NCBI GenBank assembly: GCA_044220975.1
Contig: JBGAPZ010000001.1
Location: 1 to 64,000 of the forward strand
Length of the DNA: 64,000 nt
Source of the DNA: SZUA-430 sp044220975
GTDB lineage: Bacteria > Pseudomonadota > Alphaproteobacteria > Micropepsales > Micropepsaceae
Reading direction: 5' to 3'
A model generated the notes under the pieces. It saw nothing but the letters and a program-made list of their open reading frames with translations. It was not told where the DNA came from and did not search any database. This document shows positions 28,415 through 36,900 of the stretch, piece by piece; position 1 is the stretch's first letter; every line of letters begins with the position of its first letter. The translations under genes were made by a program, and so were the position numbers.

Positions 28415-28834
28415 ATGACCGAGCGCACCTTTTCGATCGTCAAACCGGACGCGACCCGCCGCAACCTGACCGGCAAGATAATCGAACGCATTTAAACAGC
28501 AGGCATGCGCGTCGTCGCTGAAAAGCGGCTGTGGCTCTCTACGAAGCAGGCCGAAGCGTTTTACGCGGTCCACAAAGCGCGTCCCTTCTTCCATGACCTG
28601 GTTAAGTTCATGACCTCGGGCCCGGTGGTGGTGCAGGTGCTCGAAGGCGCGAACGCCGTCGCGAAGAACCGCGAAGTGATGGGCGCGACCGATCCCGCGA
28701 AGGCCGCCCCCGGCACGATCCGCAAGGACTTTGCTGAATCGATCGAAGCGAACTCCGTGCATGGCTCCGACAGCGCCGAAAACGCAGCGAATGAGATCAA
28801 ATTCTTCTTCGCCGACACCGAGATCGTCGGCTAA
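28415..28834 (+). pseudogene. ndk: Nucleoside diphosphate kinase with in-frame stop at codon 27
   Basis: Ndk balances the nucleoside triphosphate pools. AAGGA precedes ATG 28415, and the protein begins MTERTFSIVKPDATRRNLTG as expected. Codon 27 (28493-28495) is TAA where the family has an acidic or similar residue in KIxERIxxAG. The same frame then runs on without fault: KARPFFHDLVKFMTSGPVVV, NREVMGATDPAKA, and the catalytic His in ESIEANSVHGSDS. With the stop read through it is 139 residues, the normal length. A single base change (GAA or AAA to TAA) or a sequencing error explains it. Restart at ATG 28505 would lose the first beta strand. Confidence 0.9.
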
Positions 28835-29292
28835 CGCGAAAGCGGTGTTGCGAAATCGAGTGCATTTCGTGCGTTTGCACGGCTGATTTGCGCAAAAAAA
28901 TCCGCTTGGAAGTCGTTTGCGATCCGCGAGGATGAAAATCGTATCCGTTATATGCGTTATTTCCGCAGGAAATAGCCATTTATGGTGTTATAATTCCGTT
29001 CGGTAGCCGTTAGGGAGTGTTATGGCCGCCTCCCAAACGCGAAAGGCAACATGCGCCACGCGGTCGCCGGACGAAATTCGCCCGAGCTCCGCGCAACCGA
29101 CACTGTCACCGATGAAATTTTCAAGTCGCAGCCGCATCTGCGCGGGCCGAAATCCACGCCGATGGGAAGGAACAAAGATAGAACAACATCGGCGAAAAAG
29201 TCAAGCTAATTCATGCGCAACACGAGGCACGACCCAGGAACCCCCGGCATCCTGCCGGCTCTTGTTGCAGCACCACCGAAAGTCTCACGCCC
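28835..29292. other. 458-bp non-coding gap
   Basis: This gap lies between ndk and the DUF2786 gene. The part from 28900 to 29020 is richer in A and T than its surroundings and contains TATAAT (28989-28994) but no good -35 hexamer. An ORF from ATG 29022 to 29303 has AGGGAG just upstream, yet its translation is Arg/Ser-rich and runs into the next gene, so I do not call it. A CCGGCA-TCC-TGCCGG hairpin lies at 29244-29258. A LexA-type repeat at 29170 is listed separately. Confidence 0.6.
29170..29184 (-). promoter_or_regulatory. Possible alphaproteobacterial LexA box
   Basis: GAAC-N7-GAAC is the complement of the direct repeat GTTC-N7-GTTC bound by LexA in alphaproteobacteria. The site (GAACAAAGATAGAAC) lies 108 bp upstream of the DUF2786 gene and could put it under SOS control. 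One to two such eight-base matches are expected by chance in 64 kb on both strands, so position is the main support. Confidence 0.3.
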
Positions 29293-29988
29293 ATGACCGC
29301 TGATCTCGACGGCCTCAAATCGCGAATTCAAGCGCTGCGCGCGAAGACGATCGACAACGGCTGCACCGAGAGCGAGGCGTTGGCTGCGGCGGCGAAGGTG
29401 GCCGAGTTGCTCGACCGCTACGACCTGTCGCTCAGCGACGTCGAACTGCGCGAGGCGCCATGCGAGCAGCGCGCCTTCGAAACCCATCGCAAGAAGCGCG
29501 TGCCGCTCGACGCCTGCATCGGCGCAATTGCGAATTTCTGCGACTGCAGGGTCTGGCGGGAGAAAAACGCAGCCGGCGAAACGCGCTATGTCTTCTTCGG
29601 TCTGCGCTCCGACGTCGAGGTCGCGCACTATCTGACCGAGATGATCGACGGCGCCGTGCGCAGCGAACTCGGCCACTACAAGACCTCGAAGGCTTATCAG
29701 CGCTTCCGCCACAACGAGCGCCATCTGGCGAATTCGTCGTTCACGTTCGGCATGGTGATCTCGATCGCAGACAAACTGAATGCGATGAAGGCCGCCCGCG
29801 ACACCGCCAACGAAACCAACGGCCGCGCACTCGTCGTACTCAAATCCGCCGTCGTCGATACCGAACTGAAAAAGTTGAACCTAAACCTGCGCTCTGCGCG
29901 CGCGCCGACCCGCGTGATCTCCGCCACCGCCTTCGAAGCGGGCGAAGCAGCCGGCGCCTCGCTCGCAATCAACCGTGCGGTGAAGTGA
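29293..29988 (+). CDS. DUF2786 domain-containing protein
   Basis: The 231-residue protein begins with the DUF2786 pattern: a short helix pair around KIRALRAKTxxNGCTExEALAAAAKVAELLDRYDLS. The middle part, with FFGLRSDVEVAHYLTEMI and ASF/SFTFGMVISIADKLNAM, is the domain that usually follows DUF2786 in phage-like and bacterial proteins. Its function is unknown. No membrane segment or signal peptide is visible. It stands alone, with a 458-bp gap before it and a CPBP gene after it on the same strand. Relatives are often found in mobile elements, but no integrase or phage gene is present here. Confidence 0.8.
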   Translation: MTADLDGLKSRIQALRAKTIDNGCTESEALAAAAKVAELLDRYDLSLSDVELREAPCEQRAFETHRKKRVPLDACIGAIANFCDCRVWREKNAAGETRYVFFGLRSDVEVAHYLTEMIDGAVRSELGHYKTSKAYQRFRHNERHLANSSFTFGMVISIADKLNAMKAARDTANETNGRALVVLKSAVVDTELKKLNLNLRSARAPTRVISATAFEAGEAAGASLAINRAVK

Positions 29989-30079
29989 CCGCCAGCTTGA
30001 TCTCCCAGTCCGCTCGGCCAAGAAAAGGCGAGTGACCGAACGCTCGGGTCGTGGCATCTTGATCTCCAAAGCGACGTGA

Positions 30080-30874
30080 ATGGGGACACAGACCTTAAGT
30101 TCAACGAGGGGATCGCTCATCATGGTGTTGTTCTGGCTCTTGGCCTTCGGGTTGGCGTGGGCTGTCACGGTGCCCGCGGCACTCGCTGCGCACGGCGTCA
30201 TCGCGCCACTCGGGATTCCGATGATGGCGACGCGAGTCATCGGATTTGCACCCGCGATCGCTGCGCTAATTGCGGCAACCGTTTACGGTGACTTGAGCGC
30301 GTTACGTCAACGCGTACTTCGTGTCCGCACATCGCCTCTGTTTTACCTGGCAGCGGCGCTTCTGCCGTTCGCATGGCTTTGGATCTCGATGACGGTTTCG
30401 CCGCAGCTGGGATTTGCCGCGCCGAAGATTGCGTTTTCCACCGAGTTGCTACCGCTCTTCGTCGTCTGGTTCATCCTAGGCGCCGGCGAAGAAATCGGTT
30501 GGCGCGCTTACGCCCTGCCCAAGCTCGCCGCCACGTACGGCTTCTGGCAGGGTTCCACATATCTGGGTCTTGCTTGGACCGTGTGGCACTACCCACTGAT
30601 GCTCTCGAGCCCCTACATCGATTTCTCCGATCCGGGCACCATGGCCTACTGGCTAGGCCTCTTCTCGCTACAGATATTCCTCGCCAACTTTCTGATTTGC
30701 TGGCTGATGGCACGCTCCGGCGCAGTCATCATTACAACGGTGCTCCACACAGCGTTCAACGCAGTGTCGACCATGCACTTCGCAGCCGCGGTCGACCTCG
30801 TAATGACAGTCGCGATCGCCGTCTCGGTACTCGCGATCGCGCTCTTTGATCCCGAGCCGGAGTTCGCCGACTGA
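30080..30874 (+). CDS. CPBP family intramembrane metalloprotease
   Basis: A polytopic membrane protein of the CPBP (Abi/CAAX protease) family, intramembrane glutamate/metal proteases. The three family motifs are present: EEIGWRAYALPKL (EExxxR), WTVWHYPLM (the first His) and LHTAFNAVS (HxxxN). Eight or so hydrophobic helices span the 264 residues. A second possible start is ATG 30122, with AGGGG ten bases upstream, which would remove a polar 14-residue leader. Substrates are unknown; members take part in prenyl-protein processing, bacteriocin immunity or signalling. Its stop codon abuts that of the convergent GMC gene. Confidence 0.87.
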   Translation: MGTQTLSSTRGSLIMVLFWLLAFGLAWAVTVPAALAAHGVIAPLGIPMMATRVIGFAPAIAALIAATVYGDLSALRQRVLRVRTSPLFYLAAALLPFAWLWISMTVSPQLGFAAPKIAFSTELLPLFVVWFILGAGEEIGWRAYALPKLAATYGFWQGSTYLGLAWTVWHYPLMLSSPYIDFSDPGTMAYWLGLFSLQIFLANFLICWLMARSGAVIITTVLHTAFNAVSTMHFAAAVDLVMTVAIAVSVLAIALFDPEPEFAD

Positions 30875-32533
30875 TTACGCCGCGACCTTCCGTCCCAAGA
30901 TCATATCGCTCGCCTTCTCGGCGATCATGATCGTCGGTGCGTTGGTGTTGCCCGACACGAGCCGCGGCATGATCGAGGCGTCGACCACGCGCAACCCCTC
31001 GATGCCGTGGACGCGCAGCTGCGGATCGACGACCGCGCGCGGCCCATGCCCCATCTGGCACGTGCCGACTGGGTGATAGATCGTGGCGCCGGTGTTGCGC
31101 GCGAAGTCGAGGAGCTCTGCGTCCGTGGTGAGAGTGTCCGCGGGCATCAACCCGCCTTGCATGTAGGGCCGAAGCGCAGGTTGGTTCGCGATCCTGCGTG
31201 CCCATCTGAGCCCAGCGACGATTACCTCGCGGTCGAGCGGATCGCTGAGATAATTCGCCTGGATCGAAGGATACACAGCAGGGTCGGCCGACTTGATGCG
31301 AATCCATCCTCGGCTTTCTGGGCGCACTTGGCATGGCGCGATCGTGAGCCCGGGCGCTTGCTCAAGCTCCATCACGCCTTGGGCAGCAAGTTTCTCCGCG
31401 TCGATCGTCGCGGGCAGGATGTGATACTGAATGTCCGGCGAGATCAGATCGGGGCGCGACTTGACGAAAGCGGCGATATGCGCGGCCGACAACGTCAGCA
31501 GCCCCTTGCGCTGAAACAGATACTTCAGCGCTTCCTTCGCGAAGGGCAGCCCCCGGCTCGTCTCGTTGATCGAGGGCGTGCCCGGCTTGAGGCGAAACGT
31601 GGCGGGCACCACATAGTGATCCTGCAAATTCTCGCCCACGCCCGGCAGATCGTGCACGGTCGCAACCCCATGGCTTTGCAGCAATCGCCCGTCGCCGATG
31701 CCGGAGAGTTGCAGCAGTTGGGGCGAGTTGATCGCACCGCCGGCAAGGATTACCTCGCGCCGCGCCGATGCCGTGACCACGCGACCGTCTTGTGCGTATT
31801 CGACGCCGGTCGCCTTTCGCCCCTGCATCACAATGCGCCGCGCCAGCGCGCGCGTCTCGACCTTCAGGTTGGGCCGGCTCATGGCCGGATGCAGGTAGGC
31901 GACGGCTGCGGATTGGCGCAGCCCGTTCTTGACCGTCAGCTGATAGTAACCGGCGCCTTCCTGGCTCTCAGCGTTGGCGTCGTCGTTGCGCGGGATGCCT
32001 GCTTCCACACAGGCGTCGATCACCGCGTCCGAAATCGGGTGACGCTCGGTCACGTCCGAAACGTTCAACGGCCCGCCCGTCGCATGCCAGCGATCCGCGC
32101 CGCGCTCTTGATGCTCCGCCCGCCGGAAATAAGGGAACACATCCTCCCAGCTCCAGCCTTCGCAGCCCAACTGCCGCCAACCGTCGTAGTCCGCCTGCTG
32201 TCCCCGAATATAGAGAAGGCCATTGATCGACGACGAGCCGCCAAGCACCTTCCCGCGCGGCCACATGTGCACGCGCCCGCCCGAACTCGCATCGGGCTCC
32301 GTCGGGAACAGCCAATTGATCTTCGGGTCTTTAAGCCCCTGCGCGTAACCCACCGGAATGTGGATCATCAGGTTGGACATGAACTGCGACGGCGCCTTCG
32401 TCGGCCTGTCGTCCGCGCCCGCCTCCAGAAGCAAGACGGTGTTCTTTCCGTCGGCGGAAAGCCGGTTGGCCAGCACGCAACCCGCGCTGCCGGCGCCGAC
32501 AATAATGAAATCGAATTCGGGGTGATCGCTCAT
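30875..32533 (-). CDS. GMC family FAD-dependent oxidoreductase (choline dehydrogenase-like)
   Basis: A 552-residue flavoprotein of the glucose-methanol-choline family, which oxidises primary alcohols. The N-terminal FAD loop reads FIIVGAGSAGCVLANRLS, followed by LEAGADD. The two GMC signatures are seen as GKVLGGSSSINGLLYIRGQ and LAGGAINSPQLLQLSGIG. The C-terminal catalytic region has YHPVGTCQMG and GNTNAPTIMIAEKASDMIL. No signal peptide. The substrate cannot be fixed; there is no betaine-aldehyde dehydrogenase or BetI regulator nearby to argue for choline. It lies 65 bp after cbpM on the same strand and may be a separate unit. Confidence 0.92.
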   Translation of the reverse strand: MSDHPEFDFIIVGAGSAGCVLANRLSADGKNTVLLLEAGADDRPTKAPSQFMSNLMIHIPVGYAQGLKDPKINWLFPTEPDASSGGRVHMWPRGKVLGGSSSINGLLYIRGQQADYDGWRQLGCEGWSWEDVFPYFRRAEHQERGADRWHATGGPLNVSDVTERHPISDAVIDACVEAGIPRNDDANAESQEGAGYYQLTVKNGLRQSAAVAYLHPAMSRPNLKVETRALARRIVMQGRKATGVEYAQDGRVVTASARREVILAGGAINSPQLLQLSGIGDGRLLQSHGVATVHDLPGVGENLQDHYVVPATFRLKPGTPSINETSRGLPFAKEALKYLFQRKGLLTLSAAHIAAFVKSRPDLISPDIQYHILPATIDAEKLAAQGVMELEQAPGLTIAPCQVRPESRGWIRIKSADPAVYPSIQANYLSDPLDREVIVAGLRWARRIANQPALRPYMQGGLMPADTLTTDAELLDFARNTGATIYHPVGTCQMGHGPRAVVDPQLRVHGIEGLRVVDASIMPRLVSGNTNAPTIMIAEKASDMILGRKVAA

Positions 32534-32598
32534 AACCTCCCTTTGCCTGATGATCCGCGCGAGGGCAAGCGATCGGGCGCCACGGCGCGCCGGACCCC

Positions 32599-32931
32599 TC
32601 AGCTATCGGCAATGCGCCCATACGCGGCGCGGATACGTTCGCGAACGTGAGCCGGTTGTTCGTCGACAGCCTTGGTAAGATTGCGCAACTGACCGCGCAG
32701 GCCGTGGATCTGATCGAGCAACGAGAGCACGAGAGGCATCGTGTCCTCGTCGAACTCCAGCGTAAGCTCAAGTTCGTGCAACAGCCGCACGCGTGCGACG
32801 TCGACCTCGTGAAAGTAAGCCGCGCCCTCGCGCCGTTCGGGGCGTACCCAGCCCAAGCGAATCCACTTGTGCAGCAGCGGGATCGACAGCTCGCGGATCT
32901 CGATGACCAATTCCTGTTCGCTGACGATCAT
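32599..32931 (-). CDS. cbpM: Chaperone modulator CbpM
   Basis: CbpM binds the J-domain of CbpA and blocks its action on DnaK. The 110-residue protein has the family layout: an N-terminal segment (IVSEQELVIEIRELS), a MerR-like winged-helix part with HKWIRLGWVRPERREG and YFHEVDVARVRLLHEL, then a C-terminal helix pair (LVLSLLDQIHGLRGQLRNLT). Its start overlaps the cbpA stop by four bases, the usual cbpA-cbpM coupling, which makes the assignment firm. Confidence 0.92.
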   Translation of the reverse strand: MIVSEQELVIEIRELSIPLLHKWIRLGWVRPERREGAAYFHEVDVARVRLLHELELTLEFDEDTMPLVLSLLDQIHGLRGQLRNLTKAVDEQPAHVRERIRAAYGRIADS

Positions 32932-33830
32932 GACTGCGTGCTCCGCGGATCATAGGCGTGCTTCTCACGCCAGCCCTGCATAAAGGCTTCGAGCTCGCCG
33001 TCGACGGTCTTCGGCATCACGATCTTCAGGCGGATGAGATGATCGCCGGCGGCGCCTCCTTTGCCTTTGATACCCTTGCCCTTCAGGCGCAGCGTCTGAC
33101 CGCTCGATGCCCCCTTCGGGATCGTCACGATGAGCCGGCCCGTGATCGTCGGCGTTTCGACCTTCGCGCCAAGCACCGCCTCGTCAATGCCGATCGCAAG
33201 CTCGCTCAGCACGTCATCGCCTTTGCGCTCGAATCCGGGGTGGGGCCTCACGTGGATTTCGATCAGCGCATCGCCCGCCGGCGCGGCGCCCCGACCTGGT
33301 TGGCCAAGGCCCTTCAGACGTATTGTTTGTCCATCGACGATGCCTTCCGGAATCGTCACGCCAAGTTGCTTGCCCTCTGGCAGCGTGATGCGCTGCTGCC
33401 CGCCGGTGGCGGCGGTCAGGAAGTCGACCTCCAGTTGGTAGTGAACGTTGCGGCCGCGCGCGTCTCTGTTCGCACCGCCGCCCGTGAAAAAGTCGGAGAA
33501 CAAGTCCGAGTACTCGCCGAAGTCGGCGAACCCGCCCGTCGACTCGTACTGCCGCGCACCGCCCTCGTTCGCGTACTCGCGGTAATAGCGTTGCTGCGGC
33601 CGCTCTTGTCCCGCAGCGTCGATTTCGCCCTTGTCGAACTTGGCGCGCTTTTCCGGATCGCCGACGATATCGTACGCGCTCGCCACGTCTTTGAACCGGT
33701 CGGCCGCCTTCTGGTCGCCCGGATGCAAGTCGGGATGAAGCTGTTTGACGAGCTTGCGATACGCCTTCTTGATGTCGTCCGCAGAAGCCGTCTTCGCCAC
33801 TCCAAGCACGTCATACGGATCTCTAGCCAC
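32928..33830 (-). CDS. cbpA: DnaJ-family co-chaperone CbpA
   Basis: A class B J-protein that stimulates DnaK and can bind DNA. From GTG 33830 (AAAGG about 7 bases upstream) the 300-residue product opens with the J-domain RDPYDVLGVAKTASADDIKK, AYRKLVKQLHPDLHPGD (containing HPD) and FKDVASAYDIVGDPEKRAKF. A short Gly/Phe-type region follows and then two C-terminal substrate-binding domains (VTIPEGIVDGQTIRLKGLGQ; LIVTIPKGASSGQTLRLKGK). There is no zinc-finger domain, as expected for CbpA. A TTG at 33860 is a possible longer start but has poorer context. It begins 81 bp after the AAA+ gene on the same strand. Confidence 0.95.
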   Translation of the reverse strand: MARDPYDVLGVAKTASADDIKKAYRKLVKQLHPDLHPGDQKAADRFKDVASAYDIVGDPEKRAKFDKGEIDAAGQERPQQRYYREYANEGGARQYESTGGFADFGEYSDLFSDFFTGGGANRDARGRNVHYQLEVDFLTAATGGQQRITLPEGKQLGVTIPEGIVDGQTIRLKGLGQPGRGAAPAGDALIEIHVRPHPGFERKGDDVLSELAIGIDEAVLGAKVETPTITGRLIVTIPKGASSGQTLRLKGKGIKGKGGAAGDHLIRLKIVMPKTVDGELEAFMQGWREKHAYDPRSTQS

Positions 33831-33911
33831 CGGGTACGCCTTTCGCGAGACCTGCCTCAATAAGAGAGACGGAGAAAATAGGGACAGCGCGCGCCCGCCT
33901 CAAGACATGGC

Positions 33912-36900
33912 TTACTGCCCGCCGCGCGCGCCGATTAGGTCGAAATCGCCGCTGAGTACGGCATCGAACTTGCCCGACCGCCACGCTTTCCGGCCGTCGC
34001 GCACCAACGGCGCCGCCCCGCCACGGTAACGCCGCACGACTGTGTTCGACATGGCCGCCTTTTCGATTGTTGCGCGCAAGGTCTTTGCGGCACTCGACGC
34101 TGGCAGATCGCCCAGCGGCGCCGCCGCAACCCGCACGCGCGCGATCACACGTGAACCTTCGTCGTCGTCGCCCGCTTCCAAAACGTGCAATCCTGCTTCC
34201 TCGGCGAGTTGGCGATAGACGCCGAATCCCGACACGGTCAGGAATTGATCATTACCCACTGCATGGTCCTCGACCTGCATCCCGCGCTTCGCCGCCCAGC
34301 CGCGATACATGCGCAGCACCTGCGCACACCACGCGCGGGCTTCTTGAGGGTCGCCCGAACCTTCAAGGGCCGGCTCGACGCAAAGCACGGCCTCAATCGG
34401 CGCATCGCGCAGCGCGTCCTCGACGCCCATGCCCGTGACGAAGATCTGCCTGGCGAGCCTGCCCATGACTTCGTGCGAAAACCCGTGCTGATCGCGCGAT
34501 TTGTCGACCCGCTCGCGCAGCGACTCCACCGTCTTCATCGCAGCCTTCACGCGGTCCATCAGCGCATAGCGCGCCAGCACGCCGTGCCGGTCCGCCCGCG
34601 ACCAAATCGCGGGATCCGCAAACTGGCTCCCAAGCGAAGCAGCCAGCGCCTCCCAGTCCGCACCGGCGATGCGCGCGGCAAGCGCGCGATACTCGGCCTC
34701 AAGCACGTTGCGCTCCGCGGCTGAGCCTTGCGCGTTGAGCACGATCGCGGCGAGCGAACCATCGCCCGCGGCCACCGCCGTACCCGTGGGCTCGGCATCG
34801 GGATCGACGAACTCGACTTGGATAGCTTTGCCGTCGCTGCGCACGAAGAGGAACTGATCGCCTTCGGGGAAGCGATGCTCCACGATCGTCGCAGCAAGTG
34901 GGGCCAGCAGGTATTGATCGATCGCCCGCTTCAACGGCCGCGCGCCGAGCTCAGGTGAGAAGCCGCGATCGAGCAGAAATTCGAGCGCGGAGTTCTCCCA
35001 CTCGACCGCCCACTCGCGATTCCGCAAACCGCGCCGCTCCAGAACATTGCGCAATTCCTTCTGCAGAATCTGACGCATGAGATCGCGCCGGAGCGGTTGG
35101 AACACGATCACTTTGTCGAGCCGGTTGACGAACTCCGGCCGGAACGCCTGGCCGATCGCCTTCATGATCTGATCGCCCGAAAACGCCTCGGCCTTCGCGC
35201 CAAACCCGAGCACCGGCCCCTGATGCGAGGTGGCGCCCAGGTTCGACGTCAAGATGATGATGCAATGGCGAAAGTCGGCGACGTTGCCAAGCGCGTCGCT
35301 CAAGCGGCCGTCATCGAACACCTGCAGGAACAAATCCCAGACGTTGCCGTGCGCTTTCTCGAACTCGTCGAGCAGCACGACCGAGAATGGCTGCTTGCGC
35401 ACGCGGTGGATCAGCGAGTCGGTTTGCCCGCCGCCCGGATCGCCAATGACCTTGTTGAGAGATTCGGGCGTCTTGAACTCGCTCATGTCGAGCCGGATCA
35501 AGCGTTCGTCAGAACCGAACAGAAACGCGGCGAGCGTCTTTGCCAACTCTGTCTTGCCGGTGCCCGTCGGTCCCGCGAACAGGAACACGCCGATAGGCTT
35601 CGTGTGGTCGGTCAGGCCCGCCTTCAACATTGCGATCCTGTCGACCACCGATTTCACGGCTTCGCTCTGGCCCATAACGCGCTCGTCGAAGAACTTCTGC
35701 ACAGCGTCGAGCTCGACCTTCTCCTTGCCGTCCAGAATCGCAATCGGAAGTCCCGTCGCCTGACTGAGCGTCACCATCACGTCCTGCGCCGAGATCGACT
35801 TCGCACCTTCGCCGGCGCGGCGGTTGAACGTCAGCTTCAAAAGATCGAGCACCGTGCCCGGCAGCTGTGACGTACCCAGATACTGCCGCGCCAACTGGAG
35901 CGCCTGAGCCCCGGTGGCCGGGTCGAAGGCGACCTTCGACTCGCGGGTCAATCGCTGCAGGAACGTCTCGACGAACTTCGCGGTGCGCTCCTCGGTCATC
36001 GGGTTCAAAGGTGCGACCTCGAACACGCCCTTCAGGTTCGGTCTGAGTTGCACGAGCTGCGTCACCTTCGTCGGCGAGGCCTCGCTCAGAATAAGAAGCC
36101 GGCCCGCACTGACCGCGGGCAGGATCTGATCGAGGATGCTGGCCGTCTGTCCTTGGTGCGTGCCGCTGATCGCGATCTGCAGAATGTCCGGCACGTACCA
36201 GATCGCGCGCTTGTCGGCGGTGATCTCACCCGCCATCCGGCGCACCCGCTCTTCAAGTTGACCGATATAGGCTTGGCCTGCCTGAAGCTCCGGCCCGCCG
36301 GCCTCGAAGATCGTCCAACCCTTCTTGATCAAGCGATCGCCGAGCAACTGCAGAAACGCGCTCTTGCCGACCTTTGGCTCGCCCCGCACGATCAAAGACC
36401 GCGCCGGCGTGCGCACCAGCGCATTCTCCGCCAGCGTCAGCATCTCCTTCCATTCCTCCGGCTCAATCAGCACGTCGTCCGACACCGACCAGAACCGCCC
36501 AAAGCTCTCGAGGAAGCTGCGATCGAGCTTCGCTGCGCGCGCGATGCGCAGGTCGTCGATGAGTGCGGTGGCGAACGGATGATCGAGGCTCTTCAGAAAT
36601 TCTTCGATCTCTGCGGTCTCCGATGCATACGAAGCCGTCGCCGCTGCGCCGAACTTCGGCTTGTCCCCCAGCTTCTCGATTCGCGTGAAATACGCGCGGA
36701 AGAGCCCCGGAATAATCAGATTGTCTTGCCACCAATGTTCGGCGGACGCGGCGGGCCCGCCTGGCGACGACCGCTTCTTCAGCGAACTCAAATACTCAAG
36801 CGCGTAGTGCAACGCCCACGGCCTGAGCCGGCCGAAATGGGCCACGACCTCGTGCGACAGTTCATGCCCGTCGGCGCGCTGTCCAAGTGCCTGTAGGGCG

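Noticed and set aside
28415..28834. Read-through of the ndk TAA or a recoded amino acid
   Set aside because: No recoding element is visible, TAA is rarely recoded, and a different stop (TAG at 4014) is the other in-frame case. A mutation or base-call error is simpler.
29022..29303. A 93-codon ORF with AGGGAG upstream and TATAAT further up
   Set aside because: The translation is Arg/Ser/Thr-rich with no GC preference in third positions, it runs into the DUF2786 start, and no -35 hexamer fits.
31007..32650. A 547-codon open frame opposite the GMC oxidoreductase
   Set aside because: No recognisable domain, whereas the other strand has every GMC motif.
33912..33926. The AAA+/PCRF protein ends in GARGGQ, which recalls the catalytic GGQ of release factors
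   Set aside because: In release factors GGQ is in a folded domain in mid-protein with a specific context. Here it is the last three residues of a disordered tail, most likely chance.
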